Assembly: GCA_015679605.1 (NCBI GenBank)
Contig: JAAAVE010000556.1
Span: 1-17,004, forward strand
Reading direction: 5' to 3'
Length of the DNA stretch: 17,004 nucleotides
Origin: Podila epigama
Taxonomy: Eukaryota > Mortierellomycota > Mortierellomycetes > Mortierellales > Mortierellaceae
The position numbers and the translations under genes were made by a program. Each line of letters starts with the position of its first letter. Position 1 is the stretch's first letter. Shown piece by piece: positions 7,793 through 16,595 of this stretch. The notes under the pieces were generated by a model. The model was not told the DNA's origin, did no database searches, and worked only from the letters and a program-made list of their open reading frames with translations.

Positions 7793-9783
7793 ATGGCATC
7801 CGAAAAAGCTGAAAAGAAGCCAATGCAGACCAAGAATAAAATCTTGATTGCTGCCATCTCTGTTGCGATCATCGTTGGTGTTGCCCTCGGCATCTACTTT
7901 GGCACAAAGGGCAATAACGACAATGAAAAGAGCAACACCAATAACGACAAGTCAACCTCTGGCGAGCCTGTCCCAACCACCACTCCACCTACACCTACAC
8001 CTCAACCCACAGGACCAAAGGTCAACGGTACAATGATCAACGGCACCCTTTTCCCTTACTATACCTTGGAGGGCCCAGAACCTGCCACCGTTGGCATCCC
8101 CGGTACAGTTTACACCAACTGCAAGACCCCTGGCACTTTTTCCATCTCTTTTGATGATGGTCCCTCCATTGTAAGTAGCCTGCTTTGGCTTTTTTTTTTT
8201 TTTTTTCACTCTTCTGATCTTTCCTTCTTTCTTTCCTGCAAAAACTTCGCGTTTCTATGACCCCCTCGCACCATTCATGCAGTGCGCGTTGCCTTCAGAA
8301 GGAACTGTCGGCACCCCTTTCCCTGACTTTTTTCTCCCCCCTTGCAGTGCATGTGTTTTTTTTTTTTTGTCCAACCACATTATTCTGGTGAAAACCTGGT
8401 GCCATTTTTAGAGCCCTACTTCGGTTTCCCATGTGTTTGCTGTGTGGTTTTCATTCCCTGGCAATGGTTTTTTTTATTTATTTATTTTTTTTTCGCTTTG
8501 ACTTTTTGCTTCTTTTTTTTCATACTCTTCAATTGTAATATTGTTTCGAGACAACAAAGAAACAGAAATTGGTCGGAGAAAAAAAGGACAATGGCAATGA
8601 TGACAACAAAGCGACTTTATCTTCCGACGAGAAAAAAAAGAGAACGGACACCCAGGGAGGGCTAAGTGTGGTGCGGTGTGGTGCGGTGTGGGAGCATGTG
8701 TCATCATCATATGCCATGTGTGTGTGTACATCCGTGTGTGTGTGTATATCAAAAGGCCTCACTTTGGTACCCGATTGTCATCCTTTGTAGTAGTAAGCAA
8801 AATGAAGCAAAGGTGAAGTGAAGGGCTCTCACAGCCACTGGAACAAACTTGATGCATAGCACACACAACCACACGCGCCCGCTCACTCTTTTTTTGTTTT
8901 GTGGTCTATTATTGGAACAGCACTAAACAGGGGTAAAAGGTGTACGGTTGGACACGTCCCTTCCTCTTGTGGTTTTCTTATTTTTTTTTATTTTTGCACA
9001 TTACAAGTCGATCAGACCATCTCTTGGGCTGACCGACTGGTATTCATGTTGACTAGACATGCTCATTCTAACCCACACACTTAAACACTTACACACATAT
9101 AGTATACGAGTGCACTTCTTGACTTGCTTGACAAGGAAGACATCAAGGTTACCTTCTTTGTCAATGGTGACAACCAGGGATGCATCTACGACCCCAAGGT
9201 CCAGGCCGTCCTCAAGCGTGCCTTCAACTCTGGTCACCAGATTGCATCCCACACCTGGTCTCACCCCCAGCTCACCAAGCAGACTGCCGCTGGTGTGAAA
9301 CTTGAGATGACCCGTCTTGAGAAGGCCTTTGATGATATTCTCGGTGTGATTCCCCGTTACATGCGCCCTCCTTATGGTGATGGTACCTTTGGCAACGGCA
9401 ATGCTGGCGACCTGATGGTCCAGGGTGCGCTCAGGGAGCTGGGTTATGTTATCACGACTTGGGACATTGCCTCGACCGATGCAGACATTGACGATAACAG
9501 CGTCCCTCACAAGCTCACGGACGAGGCTTTGATGAAGGCTCAGCAACACGAGTACACCTCTGTTGTCGACGCTGAAGCCAAGGGGGCCACCCACATGGCT
9601 CTCCATCACGACACGTACGAGCGCACAGTCACCCTCATGGCTCCCTGGGCTATCAACTATATCAAGGGTCTTGGTTATAAGATTGTCCCTGTTGCTGCTT
9701 GCCTTGGTGACGAGGATCCCCGTACCTGGTACAAGAAGATTGGCCCACCTGCTGCCTCTCCCCCCACAACCTGCCCAAAGTAA
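7793..9783 (+). CDS. CE4 polysaccharide deacetylase, probable membrane-anchored chitin deacetylase
   Basis: 352-aa carbohydrate esterase family 4 enzyme, expected to remove acetyl groups from chitin to make chitosan at the cell surface. Exons 7793-8170 and 9103-9783 join in phase 0 (FDDGPSI|YTSALLDLLD). All five CE4 motifs are present: FDDGP (120-124), SHTWSHP (175-181, metal ligands H176 and H180), RPPYGD (214-219), TTWDIASTD (244-252) and ALHHD (292-296), so the enzyme looks active. The N-terminus is not a cleaved signal peptide: a short Lys-rich cytosolic stretch is followed by a hydrophobic helix (residues 17-37), then an Asn/Ser-rich and a Thr/Pro-rich linker (about 40-75). This indicates a type II membrane protein with the catalytic domain outside (about 105-325). 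No GPI signal is seen at the C-terminus (PPTTCPK). The start has a good context (ACAACATGG). Substrate is inferred from family and fungal setting. Confidence 0.93.
8171..9102 (+). other. 932-nt intron of the deacetylase gene
   Basis: Donor GTAAGT at 8171, branch-like CTAAC near 9068-9072, acceptor ATATAG ending at 9102. Its excision gives exactly the family spacing between motif 1 and the following helix, so no extra exon is required. The intron has several T-runs, TG microsatellites near 8716-8746, and GTGCGGTGTG repeats near 8671-8690. I saw no coding region, inverted terminal repeats or RNA gene in it. Confidence 0.85.
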
Positions 9784-11482
9784 AATATAATCACACTCCC
9801 ATATGAACACGCGAAGTACATGCGCGTGCCTTGAACAGTATCGTAAATGAATTTACCTAATAGATATGCCATATAGTTGACCATTGATTAAAAAAAAAAG
9901 TTATTTTTTTCACTCTTACACTCTTCATAAAAAGTGGGATGGCGGTTATATATGTTACTGTGGAGATTCATAACAATGACTTGAAATAGGGCTAATACAC
10001 ACACTGTACAGAATAAAAATGATAGGCCACATGGAGAGGAGCAATAATACAAACAAACACAGTGCCAGCGGCCAGCCAGCCAGAGATAAGAAAACAATCA
10101 ATGCTCCAGTCAAATAGCAAATATTGGGGGTGATGAACAAAACCTAGAGAAGTGTTGGATAGTCATGTCATTACAAAAAAAATATATAAATAGGCGCGAT
10201 TTGGGCAGCAATGGCGAAAAAAGGAGAAAAAAATGATGATGCCCACACGGTCACCGCAGGTTAGGGCTGCTCTTTGTACTCATCGACGAACGACAGAAAA
10301 CAAACACGAAAAAAAGTGAAGCGATGCTCCAGCACTGCATTGTTGTATATAGTTGTCAACCCATGATCGAGTTCATCATTTAGGCGTCAACCATTGTGGT
10401 CACAACAAATTGAGAATAGGCCGCTCTGGGAAATGGCCATCTTTGTCGCCCAGCAGTGGCGCCCAAAGGGCTAGGCTTTTGTTTACGTATTTCTTCTTGT
10501 TTTCCTTGCATTTGAACACAAAGCAAGGGCACAGAAGAAAAGACCATGAGGGTGTTACCTGTGTGTGCGATGCAAAGGATGAACATGATATGAGCCTTTG
10601 AATGGACTGCATAGATCGATGACATTGCAGCCAGTCGCACCATCGCAATTGGAAAATACATAGCAGGACAGGTGACAAAAAAGACAGAAGAGTATTGAGA
10701 ATCTTGTAGCCGCTGTCGCCGTTGTTGTTATTGTTGCCATCGTGTGGAAGAAAAGAGTTGTTGCCAAGACACTTGAATCAAGAACGCGCACTTTCCACCT
10801 TTGGCGCTCAACATTCCACTGCCTTGCCATGCTAAAACAGAGGGGGGCTATGCGAGAAGGCGCGGATGTTTGTTTCCATGTAAGGTTGACCTTGCATGCA
10901 TGCCACAGCCCAACAATTATCTTTTTCTTTTTTAAAGTTTTCAAAAGACTTTGAATCGGCACGATTGTGTCTTTCAACACGTTTCTGGCATTGACACATC
11001 TTGGGAACCATCCAGGCACAACACTCAACAGACCCAGTGCCCATGAAAGACACCTTGCCTCCGAGGCATGTTGCGTACATACCAAGTTTTCTTCTCTCCC
11101 TTTTTCTTTCTTGCCCTCATACGCACAACCACATATAACATGCTTGATGGATGATTGGGCACTTGTTCTGTACAACCATGCAGTGTATGATGGAAGGAAG
11201 AGGTGAAGAGAGCTCTCTTTCTCCCCCTTCTCTGTCTTTGTTGTTATTGTTTGTCGCTTTTCGCTTCTTTTTCAGTCATCTCTCCTCGGGGATGATCTCG
11301 ATTGCATTCACCATTAACATCTCATTTCCCTTTCTTGCACTCTCTTTGACACGAATTCCCCCCAAAAATTTTGAACGGACTTGTCTTTTTTTAATTTTGT
11401 TGTTGTTCAAAAATCCACACAAACCTCCTTTCCTCCCCTTGCTCTATTCGATTCATCCAACAACGGATTATCTGTTGGAAAG
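9784..11482. other. 1.7-kb intergenic region without a convincing gene
   Basis: It holds the deacetylase 3' UTR (AT-rich, 9784-9950) and the promoter and leader of the downstream 872-aa gene (CT-rich from about 11090). No tRNA A/B boxes or recognisable protein domain was seen. A TATATAAATA sequence (10183-10192, plus strand) sits in the middle with no gene after it. On the minus strand a 61-codon Cys-rich frame (10740-10555) is the only one that caught attention. GCCAGC repeats lie near 10067-10082. Confidence 0.5.
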
Positions 11483-14101
11483 ATGCCCCTGTCGCCAGTG
11501 CTGATTGCGTTGATTGCATCGGCTTTGGTCCTTCTCCTCTTTGGCTTCTTTTATTGGCGACGTGAACGGAAAAGAGCTGAGGCCAGGCGAACGAGGAGGA
11601 TAGCCAAGAAAAATGAAAACAAGACCCCAGCATCCAATTTCTTTATCCCACACATACACGACATCGACGATACTCTACCTACTGCCCACAACAAAACCAG
11701 TAGGGATATTGACCGCGCCGCCGCGTCTTCTCCTTCCCCTTCCAGGACTTCTCACCTCAGTCGAAGTAACAGCTGGATGCCACTCATCAGCAACGCACAG
11801 CACGAACCAGCACCCACCATCTACCTCAACAACACAAGTCCAAGCAAAACTAACCGCAGTAACACAACACCCCCGTATCGCAACCCTCCATCCGACCCAT
11901 ACTACGATTCTTTGGAGGCAAAGCTCCTTCGTTCTCGAAGCTCGCCCAACAAGGAAATTCCTGCTGCGGTTGAACTGGGAGGAGCTGCTTCCATACCTCT
12001 CAAAGAACTGCCACCAAGAGCACCTATCCAAAAGATATCCAATGCCAGTCGTATTCCTGCATCTTTAATACCGTTTAACACACACCTCAAACCTTTGGAC
12101 TCTGTTCCTGACCTTATCAGTGAGGAGCTTGAGATGGAGGATGAGACTGAGACCAGGTTGGGTATTTCTCATCTTCCTCGGCCCCTGGGTGAGGTCCGTG
12201 CAGTGATAGCTGATCCAACGAGTTCATCTGCCAGAGTTGTTACGACCTCTGCCCGGTCAACTAGCCCCTTTGCTGCAGGTCCCAGTCCCGTTACAAACGT
12301 CCTCACCAGCCCTATGAGAGTAGGAGCCATTGAAAAGACTACAGTGAAGAGAGTGGAGGCCTCATCCCCTCGCCAAGGTCCCGTTGCATCCGTCTCGTGC
12401 AAAAGGACGCCATCCATATCCCATTCCTCCACGTCCTCTACATCCGCCTCTAACGCAAAAGACAAATCAACGCTGTTATCCTTGGCTGCGGATGCAACCC
12501 TGATGCGAAAAGAGATTGACCATACTATGCCTCTGAACTCGGGTTGGGCCGCTTCACATAATGCGGACTCGTTTCAGGGAAAAGAAGAGCTGACCCGGGT
12601 TGTCAAAGGGCCTCAGGCATTGTTGACAAGGAACCTGCATAACCTAACCGAGCCTGTATTTTCAACTTTTACGCAATCATCACCGGAAGTAACGGTCGCT
12701 ACCATCACAACGACGGCCACCACAACGGCAGCAAGGAAAGAGCCAGACAGTCCAACGCCATCACAGGAGAGCGACGAAGAAATGACGACAGCTCATTTGG
12801 TCTTGCTTCCTTATCTCCAAGGAGGCCAACCTAATGCAGCAGGAACAGCGGCCGCATTACCAGTACCACCAGTACCAACACTACCTGCACCTGCCACTGT
12901 CCAATCTATACCAGCACCTACGACGGCTACACCGTTTGACGTCTCATTGTCTGGACAGCAAGGGGCCATACCGCCCAATAATGTTCCACCAACACCAGCA
13001 AAGTCATCGAGACGTGAAGGTGGTCTCCATCGCAAAGGCAGCATCGACAGGAGCCACCACGAGCTGTCAACAGAGCAACAGCAGCAGCCCCAACCGTTTG
13101 CGACTCTAGCCACTATCCCTGAGATTTCATCCAGTCCGATATCCAAACACGATCATTCCCACCATCCTTCACAGCCCCCAATGATAGCCACGCGGGTCGA
13201 TACAAGAGTGGCAGTACCACCAAGACGACGTTCACGGGAGGAAGCAAATTCCCTTCCGGCTCCAATATCTCCACCACCTCGACGGTCTGCAGCGCGTCCT
13301 GGGCTCCATGGTCGAGACATGTCTTCGTCCTCTTCCTCATCCTCGACGGTTTGTAGCCCGACACAGACCTTGTCTGGTACACCTACCTCAACCACCACAC
13401 CCAAGTCTCCGCTTTCTATATCACCGACGTCGCAGGTATCTCTGCCATCTCCGCCTGTACTTCCTGCTCTGCCGCATTCTGACTTTTCCCTTGGCATGAC
13501 TGGCCCTTTGGCCACACTCTCGTACGATAGTGGCGAAAAAGGTGGGCGGGTCAATTCACCATCGCCGTCCAATACCAGTTCCAATATCTCGATAGGCATC
13601 TCCATCATCTCAAGTACCTACAGCACAGCAGCTTCATCTGGAGTCACCTCATCTGCTGGTGGCCGCGGTGGTCGTTCTTCTATTTCGTCGGTGACTAGCA
13701 TGAATGCTGCCAATTCGCCGATACTGTATGAACGCCAGGAGGAGACCGTATCTGTACCTCCTGTGAATTATCGACAGCAGTTGTCAGGAAGCGTGTACCA
13801 TGATGATTTTTTGAAAAAGTATTATCCGTCTCCTGCATTACAGGGGCAAAGAGTCGATGAAGAAGAATATGATGAGGACGAGGACAAGGAACATGACGAG
13901 AGCAAGGATAGAATGGGGTTACAAAGGAAGCGTCCGAGTCGTCAAGACACTCTAGTAGACATTGAGAGACCTTATAATAAGGGTGCGGGTGAAGACTGGT
14001 CATATAAGAAACCGACACCTGTCAATCATCCACAGGCGCCTGAGGGTGTTGGGACCAAACTCTCCTTGTTCAACTATTACGAGGACAATAAAAGTTCTTG
14101 A
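11483..14101 (+). CDS. Unrecognised membrane-anchored, largely disordered protein
   Basis: Single-exon frame of 872 aa; 11483 is the first ATG (GGAAAGATGC), as the frame upstream begins only with TTG. I do not recognise a family. Residues 3-25 form one hydrophobic helix (LSPVLIALIASALVLLLFGFFYW), followed at once by the basic cluster RRERKRAEARRTRRIAKK. This predicts a short outside N-terminus and a cytosolic remainder. The rest is rich in Ser, Thr, Pro and Ala, with an eight-Ser run near 612-620. Possible basophilic kinase or 14-3-3-like sites include SRSNSW (about 93-98), RKGS, RRRS and RPSRQDT. The last about 130 residues look less repetitive: a block with YRQQLSGSVYHDDFLKKYY, an acidic stretch (about 791-809) and an ending GTKLSLFNYYEDNKSS. 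Codon use looks like its neighbours. A membrane-tethered scaffold or cortical signalling protein is possible, but the function is unknown. Confidence 0.8.
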   Translation: MPLSPVLIALIASALVLLLFGFFYWRRERKRAEARRTRRIAKKNENKTPASNFFIPHIHDIDDTLPTAHNKTSRDIDRAAASSPSPSRTSHLSRSNSWMPLISNAQHEPAPTIYLNNTSPSKTNRSNTTPPYRNPPSDPYYDSLEAKLLRSRSSPNKEIPAAVELGGAASIPLKELPPRAPIQKISNASRIPASLIPFNTHLKPLDSVPDLISEELEMEDETETRLGISHLPRPLGEVRAVIADPTSSSARVVTTSARSTSPFAAGPSPVTNVLTSPMRVGAIEKTTVKRVEASSPRQGPVASVSCKRTPSISHSSTSSTSASNAKDKSTLLSLAADATLMRKEIDHTMPLNSGWAASHNADSFQGKEELTRVVKGPQALLTRNLHNLTEPVFSTFTQSSPEVTVATITTTATTTAARKEPDSPTPSQESDEEMTTAHLVLLPYLQGGQPNAAGTAAALPVPPVPTLPAPATVQSIPAPTTATPFDVSLSGQQGAIPPNNVPPTPAKSSRREGGLHRKGSIDRSHHELSTEQQQQPQPFATLATIPEISSSPISKHDHSHHPSQPPMIATRVDTRVAVPPRRRSREEANSLPAPISPPPRRSAARPGLHGRDMSSSSSSSSTVCSPTQTLSGTPTSTTTPKSPLSISPTSQVSLPSPPVLPALPHSDFSLGMTGPLATLSYDSGEKGGRVNSPSPSNTSSNISIGISIISSTYSTAASSGVTSSAGGRGGRSSISSVTSMNAANSPILYERQEETVSVPPVNYRQQLSGSVYHDDFLKKYYPSPALQGQRVDEEEYDEDEDKEHDESKDRMGLQRKRPSRQDTLVDIERPYNKGAGEDWSYKKPTPVNHPQAPEGVGTKLSLFNYYEDNKSS

Positions 14102-14391
14102 CAACTTTCATTTTTTTTGTGATTTCCTTGTCGGCGTATGGCAAAGTAAGGCTAATATGTGTTTTTGCTGTTCAAGAGATGGGTTATCCCTTCTCGAGAT
14201 TCGGAATAAGTGTCGTGTTATCGACAAGTTTTAACATCAAACACGTTGGGCGGTGTCTTCGAGGTATGCTTAAGGGTGACTCATTGACGAGCTAACTGGA
14301 AAAAAAGGTTGTGATCCCGACAAAAAAGTTGATTTGGTTTTTCACTTCAATCTTTCACACACATTCCCCTCCCTCAAGAAAGATAGGCATC

Positions 14392-16226
14392 ATGGACACC
14401 ATCACTATCCCCACCGCCAGCGACATGCACATTCATTTGCGCCAGGGCTCGCTCATGAAGATGGTCACCCCTGCTGTCGCCGAAGGTGGAGTCTCCATTT
14501 GCTATGTCATGGTACATTCATTTAAACCTCCGGAGGATTTTTTAAAAAAAAGAGCAGGATCCCCGCAATTTTCGTTTTTCCCATGACAGGGAAAAAAAAA
14601 AAAAAGAAGGCACCCCCCAATTTTCCTTTTTCCCATGACAGGGAAAAAAAAAAAAAAAGACTGTCCATAATAACTCTTTTGTGCACCCATTGGTTCCATA
14701 CATCCCTATGTGTATACATTATATATGATAGCCCAACTTGCAACCCACCGTCTCCAATACCGAGATGGCTTTGGCTTACAAGGCTGAGCTCGAGGCTCTT
14801 GCGCCCAAGGTCACTTTCCTCATGTCTTTGTACCTCAACCCTGCTTTGACTCCTGAGGAGATTAGAAAGGCGGCCAAGGCTGGTGTCCGTGGTATGGTGA
14901 TATTTGCTTGTGCTTTTCTGTTGAAAGTTGAATTGTTATTTTTTTGTGTGTGCGTGAAGCAAGCTACCTTGCTTCACAAAGCCAAAAAACGCTTACACGC
15001 ACGACTTGATCTATTTTTCACTTTTTGATCTAAACTTTTGCTACTCTAATGTCTCGCTTTTTGTAGGTGTCAAGTCGTACCCCCGCGGTGTCACCACGAA
15101 CAGTGAGTCTGGTATCGAGAGCTACGATATTTACTACCCTGTGTTCAAGGCTATGGAGGAGGAGGGCATGGTCCTGAACTTGCATGGTGAGATCCCCAGC
15201 GATCCCGAGAAGGTATAGAATGATACTATGCTTAATTTTGATGGTGAAAGTAGAGATGTTCTTAACAAACAAAAATAGTTGAAGAATGTTCAAAAAGAGG
15301 TTAGACTATCCATTGGAAGGATGTATCCGATCAATTGTATTGACTAATTATTGACATTATGATTTTCTCCCCCCGAAATAGAACATTTGCGTGATGAATG
15401 CCGAGGAAAAGTTTTTGGGACATTTGAAGGATATTCACTTGGCTTTCCCCAAGCTCAAGATCATTCTTGAGCACGCGACAACTGAGGCTGCTGTGAATAT
15501 GGTCAAGTCCTTGGGTGATACTGTTGGCTGCACCATCACTGTTCACCACCTGCAGCTGGTGGTCGATGACTGGGCAGGAAAGTGCCACAACTTTTGCAAG
15601 CCCGTCGCAAAGTTCCCCAGCGACCGTGCCGCTCTCCGTAACATTGTCAAGGAGGGTACGTGTAGTTCTTTTTTCTTTTATTATCTTTCTTGGAAGATGA
15701 CTATGGGTTCTTTTTTTTTGTTTGAATCTTTTGCTGTTCTTTGTATCAATTGTCCATTGTTTGCTTAAAATGCGACCCTGCAATGAATCATATACGACCA
15801 CTAACACTTTTTCCCCCGCCCGCAATCTTGTTGGTATCTTTTTTTTTTGAACTATGTAAAAACAATACAGGCCACCCTCGTTTCTTCCTGGGAACTGACT
15901 CGGCACCTCATCCTTCGCACAAGAAGGAGGGTCCTGATTCTTGCGCAGGTGTCTTTACGACACCTTTGGTGTTGCCTTACTTGGCAACGATCCTCGAGTC
16001 CTTTGGCGCTTTGGACCATCTCCAAGGTTTTGCCTGTGATTTCGGCCGCAAGTTTTATGAGGTCAAGAACGAAAAGTGGGTGGGTCAAGTGACATTGAAG
16101 CGTGAGGCCTGGAACACACCTGCCAAGTATGCTTTTGGTGGTGCTGGCATTGACGGCGAGCAAGGAGATGTTGTGCCATTCATGGCTGGCAAGCCTCTTG
16201 GCTGGAAGATTGAATCCATTGTTTAA
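14392..16226 (+). CDS. URA4: Dihydroorotase
   Basis: 351-aa dihydroorotase, the third step of de novo pyrimidine synthesis (N-carbamoyl-L-aspartate to L-dihydroorotate), of the stand-alone PyrC/Ura4 type (E. coli about 348, yeast about 364 aa). Exons: 14392-14511, 14732-14891, 15067-15212, 15382-15655, 15871-16226; all introns are GT-AG (220, 175, 169 and 215 nt). Joined motifs confirm each junction: CYVM|PNLQPTVS, GVRG|VKSYPRGVTTNS, PEK|NICVMNAEEKFL and KEG|HPRFFLGTDSAPHP. The zinc-site residues are all present: H13 and H15 in DMHIHLR, the carboxylated Lys K96 in GVKSYP, H133 in LNLHGE, H173 in LEHATT and D243 in GTDSAPH. The start gives an N-terminus matching the family, in context CATCATGG. 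Codons are C-ending and orderly, suggesting good expression. The gene is 290 bp downstream of the 872-aa gene and convergent with the kinase gene. Confidence 0.97.
14512..14731 (+). other. Dihydroorotase intron 1 with a 52-bp tandem duplication
   Basis: GTACAT donor, GATAG acceptor. It contains two copies of a 52-bp unit (14561-14612 and 14613-14664) sharing CAATTTTC, CCCATGACAGGG and a long A-run. Each CCCATGACAGGG (14580-14591, 14632-14643) is flanked by T5 and A-runs and can fold into a T5CCC/GGGA5 hairpin with an ATGACA loop. Confidence 0.85.
14954..14977 (+). repeat. Perfect 10-bp inverted repeat inside dihydroorotase intron 2
   Basis: GTGAAGCAAG (14954-14963), loop CTAC, CTTGCTTCAC (14968-14977). 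It is a perfect stem in intron 2 (14892-15066), about 60 nt after the donor and well upstream of the acceptor. Confidence 0.9.
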
Positions 16227-16595
16227 TATGATTTTTTTTTTTTGTATTCGCAAAAAACATAAAAGACATTGGTCATCGCGTACACAAACTTGTAGTCACC
16301 ACGTTTTGTTTGTAAATAGTAATATGTTTGTGGACTGATTCATATGAACCGTAAAGAACAAGAACAAAGCATGATATGTCATTTGGCAATGGCCACACAG
16401 GATAATGATAGAGAACACGATGGAGGGCTGTGTTTTGTAATGTATTCCTGTTATTTCAAATGTTATCTGTTTTATCCTTATAATGAATGCCCTTGATAAA
16501 AAAAGACTCTTACTTTTCTCTTTTTTCCTTTTCAGAGATATAGTCATTCCTTTTTTTCGCTTATTTGTCTTGCTTCTTGTTCGTTTTCATCCTCC
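16227..16595. other. Convergent 3' intergenic region
   Basis: 369 bp hold the 3' UTRs of the dihydroorotase (plus) and the kinase (minus). T-rich near 16231-16243, AT-rich throughout. A minus-strand open frame here looks random. Transcripts may overlap tail to tail, but no clear poly(A) signals allow placing the ends. Confidence 0.5.

Noticed and set aside
7566-7847. Upstream ATG frame overlapping the deacetylase start
   Set aside because: It lies only 6 bp after the TATA box, so it is probably outside the transcript, and it encodes low-complexity sequence.
8597-8603. ATGATGA, a possible C box of an intronic C/D snoRNA
   Set aside because: No CTGA D box lies at a suitable distance downstream and no terminal stem was seen.
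9001-9810. 269-codon minus-strand open frame opposite the deacetylase
   Set aside because: It is antisense to the conserved exon 2 with all CE4 motifs; such frames arise from the biased codon use of the real gene, and the translation shows no domain.
10230-10240. Second ATGATGA-like C box in the 1.7-kb gap
   Set aside because: No CTGA D box in the next 90 nt.
10555-11175. 206-codon minus-strand open frame in the intergenic gap
   Set aside because: It starts with TTG and has no ATG for over 100 codons, a random composition and no recognisable domain. Only its last 61 codons are kept as a weak finding.
13153-13608. 151-codon minus-strand frame opposite the 872-aa gene
   Set aside because: Shadow of the Ser/Pro-rich coding strand; no start context or domain.
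744-16226. A functional gene cluster or novel multi-gene system
   Set aside because: The genes belong to unrelated ordinary pathways, with mixed strands and long intergenic regions; nothing supports co-regulation beyond the one divergent pair.
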